Assembly (NCBI GenBank): GCA_947258625.1
Contig: CAMYJN010000088.1
Coordinates: 1 to 7,872 of the forward strand
Direction: 5' to 3'
Source of the DNA: an uncultured Polyangiaceae bacterium
Lineage (GTDB): Bacteria; Myxococcota_A; Polyangia; Polyangiales; Houyiibacteriaceae
DNA length: 7,872 nt
Below, piece after piece: positions 5,857 to 7,872 of the stretch (positions within the stretch are counted from its first letter, which is position 1; each line of letters opens with the position of its first letter). Position numbers and translations under genes: made by a program. Under the pieces are notes generated by a model. That model had not been told where the DNA came from, made no database searches, and saw only the letters and a program-made list of their open reading frames with translations.

Positions 5857-6981
5857 CTATCGCTCGAGGAAGGCAATTACGGTGTCGATGATGCGGCTCT
5901 GACGCGCTTCACCAAGGCCCGCAAAAATCGGAAGCGCTAGAACTTCGCGACTGGCGTGCTCCGAAACTGGGAGAGAGCCCTCGTTGTATCCAAGCGGTGC
6001 AAAACATTCCTGTCGATGAAGAGGCACGGGGTAGTAGATCGTCGTCGCGATCTTCTGCTCCTGAAGATGTGCGAGTAGCTCGTCCCGCCTCGAGCTCCGG
6101 ATCACGTACTGGTTGTAGATGTGACCGTCGAATCGCTTCCGCGGAGTGCGCAAGAGGCTTTCGTCCAGACCCGAATCGGAAAACGCGGCGTCGTAGCGCG
6201 CGGCGTTCTGTTGACGTCCCACAGTCCAGCCGCGGAGCTCGGGAAGCTTCACGCGCAAGAGCGCGGCCTGCAAGGCATCGATTCGAAAGTTGCCGCCAAC
6301 GACTGCGTGGTAGTACTTGGGCTTGCTTCCATGCGCGCGCATGACGCGAGCCTTTTCCGCTAGACCCGAATCCTGCGTGGTGACGAGTCCGGCGTCCCCA
6401 AAGCCGCCGAGATTCTTGGAAGGGAAGAACGAAAAACAACCGTACGCGCCTAGGCTGCCCACGGGTCCTAGCGGGCTCTGCGTACCGATGGCCTGCGCGG
6501 CATCTTCGATGATCGGCAGGTCGTGCTTTCGGGCCATCTCGACCAGCCCCTCCATGTCGCAGGCCTGACCATATAAATGGACCGGAAGAATTGCCCGCGT
6601 TCGCTCCGTGACGGCAGCTGCGGTCTGCTCGACGTCGATGTTGAAGGTGTCTGGTCGGATATCGACAAAAACCGGCGTCGCTCCGACGCGTGCGATGCAG
6701 CCGCCGGTGGCAAAGAAAGTGAATGGAGTGGTGATGACCTCGTCGCCCTTCCCGATTCCGAGGGCCATCAAAGCCACCATCAGGGCATCCGTTCCGCTCG
6801 AAACACCGATTGCATGCTCGACGCCGATATACTCGGCGACCTCCTGCTCGAAGGCGGTAACCTCCGGGCCAAGGATGTAGCGGCCCGATCGAATCACCTC
6901 GGCCGCCTTCTCGGTCAATCGATCGATCAGCGGCTCGTTCTGGCCACTAACGTCGAGCATTGGAATGGCTTCTTCACTCAC
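5857..6981 (-). CDS. wbpE: DegT/DnrJ/EryC1/StrS sugar aminotransferase, WbpE/WlbC-like
   Basis: A 374-residue PLP enzyme (fold type I) that transfers an amino group, usually from glutamate, to a keto-sugar nucleotide. Seen: the family start IPMLDVSGQ at 6-14, GRYILGPEVTAFEQEVAEYI at 33-52, SSGTDAL at 61-67 binding the PLP phosphate, VFVDI at 104-108, IIEDAAQAIG at 157-166 with D160 contacting the pyridine nitrogen, and FFPSKNLGGFGDAG at 185-198 with K189 as the Schiff-base lysine. The C-terminal NQYVIR and PVPLHRQECF segments are also typical. Placement next to a WbpD-type acetyltransferase suggests the substrate is UDP-2-acetamido-2-deoxy-3-oxo-glucuronate (WbpE step); other keto-sugars cannot be excluded. 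The GTG at 6981 keeps the conserved IPxLD start and overlaps the upstream stop by 8 nt; ATG 6960 is the alternative and would lose Ile-Pro. Confidence 0.92.
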   Translation of the reverse strand: MSEEAIPMLDVSGQNEPLIDRLTEKAAEVIRSGRYILGPEVTAFEQEVAEYIGVEHAIGVSSGTDALMVALMALGIGKGDEVITTPFTFFATGGCIARVGATPVFVDIRPDTFNIDVEQTAAAVTERTRAILPVHLYGQACDMEGLVEMARKHDLPIIEDAAQAIGTQSPLGPVGSLGAYGCFSFFPSKNLGGFGDAGLVTTQDSGLAEKARVMRAHGSKPKYYHAVVGGNFRIDALQAALLRVKLPELRGWTVGRQQNAARYDAAFSDSGLDESLLRTPRKRFDGHIYNQYVIRSSRRDELLAHLQEQKIATTIYYPVPLHRQECFAPLGYNEGSLPVSEHASREVLALPIFAGLGEARQSRIIDTVIAFLER

Positions 6982-7546
6982 GGCTTTTCAACCATCTACA
7001 GCCCTCAGCCGTCAGTTCGTATTGGTCGCCGCAGCGGGCGCAAACTCCATCGGCGGGCAGAATTTCACCACAGCGGCATGCCCAGGCAGTTTGGCGCGCT
7101 GGGTTGCCTACCACCACCGCGTGCGCAGGGACATCTTTGGTCACCACACTCCCAGCTCCGATGAGCGCGAAGTCGCCGAGCGAGTGCCCACATACAATCG
7201 TCGCGTTGGCGCCCACGGTGACGCCCTTACCCACCATCGTGGGCGCGAACTCGTCTTTGCGCTCGACGTGCGCCCGCGGCGTCAGGACGTTTGTAAATAC
7301 GCAGCTCGGTCCGAGAAACACGTCATCTGCGAGTACGACGCCAGCATACACCGACACATTGTTCTGAATTTTGACGCCGTCGCCAATCTCGACGCCAGGT
7401 CCTACGAAGACGTTCTGCCCCAAGACGCAGTGTGCGCCAACGACCGAGCCGGCCGACACGTGTGCGAAATGCCAGACTCGCGTACCTTTGCCGAGTTGCG
7501 CGCCGTCGTCGACGATCGCCGTTGCATGAATGAACGGAGCGCTCAT
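6974..7546 (-). CDS. wbpD: UDP-amino-sugar N-acetyltransferase, WbpD/WlbB-like left-handed beta-helix
   Basis: A 190-residue acetyltransferase built of hexapeptide repeats, normally a trimer in the cytoplasm, that acetylates the 3-amino group of UDP-2-acetamido-3-amino-uronic acid with acetyl-CoA. Seen: hexad repeats over about 5-80 (FIHATAIVDDGAQLGKGTRV), the diagnostic VFTNVLTPRAHVERKDEF at 83-100 shared with WbpD/WlbB, then PTMVGKGVTVGANATIVCG at 102-120, IGAGSVVTKDVP at 129-140 and VGNPAR at 146-151. The C-terminus carries a small zinc-ribbon-like module with C157, C159, C169 and C172. An in-frame region of 85 codons upstream is arginine-rich non-conserved sequence antisense to nothing useful, so ATG 7546 is chosen; GGGTGG lies just before it. 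The ATG overlaps the preceding stop as TGATG. Confidence 0.93.
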   Translation of the reverse strand: MSAPFIHATAIVDDGAQLGKGTRVWHFAHVSAGSVVGAHCVLGQNVFVGPGVEIGDGVKIQNNVSVYAGVVLADDVFLGPSCVFTNVLTPRAHVERKDEFAPTMVGKGVTVGANATIVCGHSLGDFALIGAGSVVTKDVPAHAVVVGNPARQTAWACRCGEILPADGVCARCGDQYELTAEGCRWLKSRE

Positions 7547-7848
7547 CAGCGTCCACCCGGGAGCTCTATGCGCGCGCCTCCCTGGGCTAGAGACGCTGAG
7601 CCACCCTCGAGCGCTCGAACGACGTGAAGACCCGAGACGCCGCGCTCCGACTGGAGGTAGGAGGAACCGGTGGCGCTGGCGGCTTTGGGGAAAAGTGCGT
7701 GCGTGGCCACGACGATGGCGGCCACCGCTGGGTCCTCCGGGATGACCGGAAGATCGGCGTCGGGAATGGCCGCGTAGTTGCGAACGTGGTTCTTGCCCCA
7801 ACCGCCTGCCCCCACGACGGCGACCCCTGCTGCTTCTGATCGACTCAC
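7546..7848 (-). pseudogene. Collapsed Gfo/Idh/MocA oxidoreductase (WbpB/WlbA-like), internally deleted in frame
   Basis: A 100-codon open frame that starts and ends like a full-length (about 310-350 residue) NAD-dependent nucleotide-sugar 3-dehydrogenase but lacks most of the middle. Seen: VAVVGAGGWGKNHVRNY at 9-25 is an intact Rossmann GxGxxG start typical of WbpB-like enzymes; DPAVAAIVVATHA at 39-51 matches the later DPxVDAVVVATPA strand; GVSGLHVVRALEGG at 70-83 followed by SLAQGGARIEL matches the extreme C-terminus of the family. Missing are about 30 residues between the first two blocks and the whole catalytic domain, including the EKP motif. The GTG start forms a GTGA overlap with a possible upstream gene, and the TGA stop overlaps the acetyltransferase ATG as TGATG. 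It is almost certainly inactive as an oxidoreductase. An assembly artefact or a retained short protein are alternatives. Confidence 0.75.
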
Positions 7849-7872
7849 GCGACCCCCCGCTTCATCGGGTCA
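7845..7872 (-). CDS. Possible C-terminal tail of an upstream leftward gene
   Basis: Only eight full codons (reading DPMKRGVA) and a TGA are inside the window, so the protein cannot be identified. The reason to list it is the junction: this TGA overlaps the GTG of the collapsed oxidoreductase as GTGA, the usual 4-nt operon overlap. If real, this gene would head or extend the nucleotide-sugar cluster. The frame could also be open by chance. Confidence 0.3.

Noticed and set aside
6965..7627. Plus-strand frame of about 220 codons antisense to the acetyltransferase
   Set aside because: It is an antisense shadow of the hexapeptide-repeat gene with no recognisable domain.

Overview
The window reads as a GC-rich bacterial chromosome segment with dense, mostly overlapping genes. 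Nothing in it is a plasmid, phage or CRISPR signature. The gene set (dtd, coaE, an AsmA-like membrane protein, a thioester-reductase-type SDR, tldD/tldE and a WbpB/D/E-type nucleotide-sugar set) fits a Gram-negative bacterium, perhaps Myxococcota or a related deltaproteobacterial lineage. That placement is an impression from gene content and base composition and was not tested.

Layout. (1) Positions 1-1004 run leftward: dtd, then 35 nt later the start of an AsmA-like envelope protein that leaves the window. (2) Positions 1070-2748 run rightward from a 65-bp divergent gap: coaE, then an SDR-fold protein whose ATG overlaps the coaE stop. (3) Positions 2749-2993 separate the convergent SDR and tldE genes. 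They hold a compact element made of a 44-bp inverted repeat around a 133-nt centre with two further hairpins. (4) Positions 2994-7872 are one leftward gene train: a possible upstream gene tail, a collapsed WbpB-like oxidoreductase, a WbpD-like acetyltransferase, a WbpE-like aminotransferase, tldD and tldE. Junctions are GTGA, TGATG, an 8-nt overlap, a 44-nt gap and ATGA.

How the genes fit together. The three upstream leftward genes match successive steps (3-oxidation, 3-transamination, 3-N-acetylation) of UDP-2,3-diacetamido-uronic acid synthesis for surface polysaccharide, but the oxidoreductase is reduced to 100 codons and should not work. TldD and TldE form a heteromeric zinc protease; TldD carries the metal site and TldE does not. 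CoaE and Dtd are housekeeping enzymes.

The points most worth a second look are the inverted-repeat element, in which all three arm mismatches become G-U pairs on the minus-strand transcript, the in-frame collapse of the oxidoreductase with both gene overlaps preserved, and the SDR protein in which the usual Tyr and Lys of the active site appear to be replaced.
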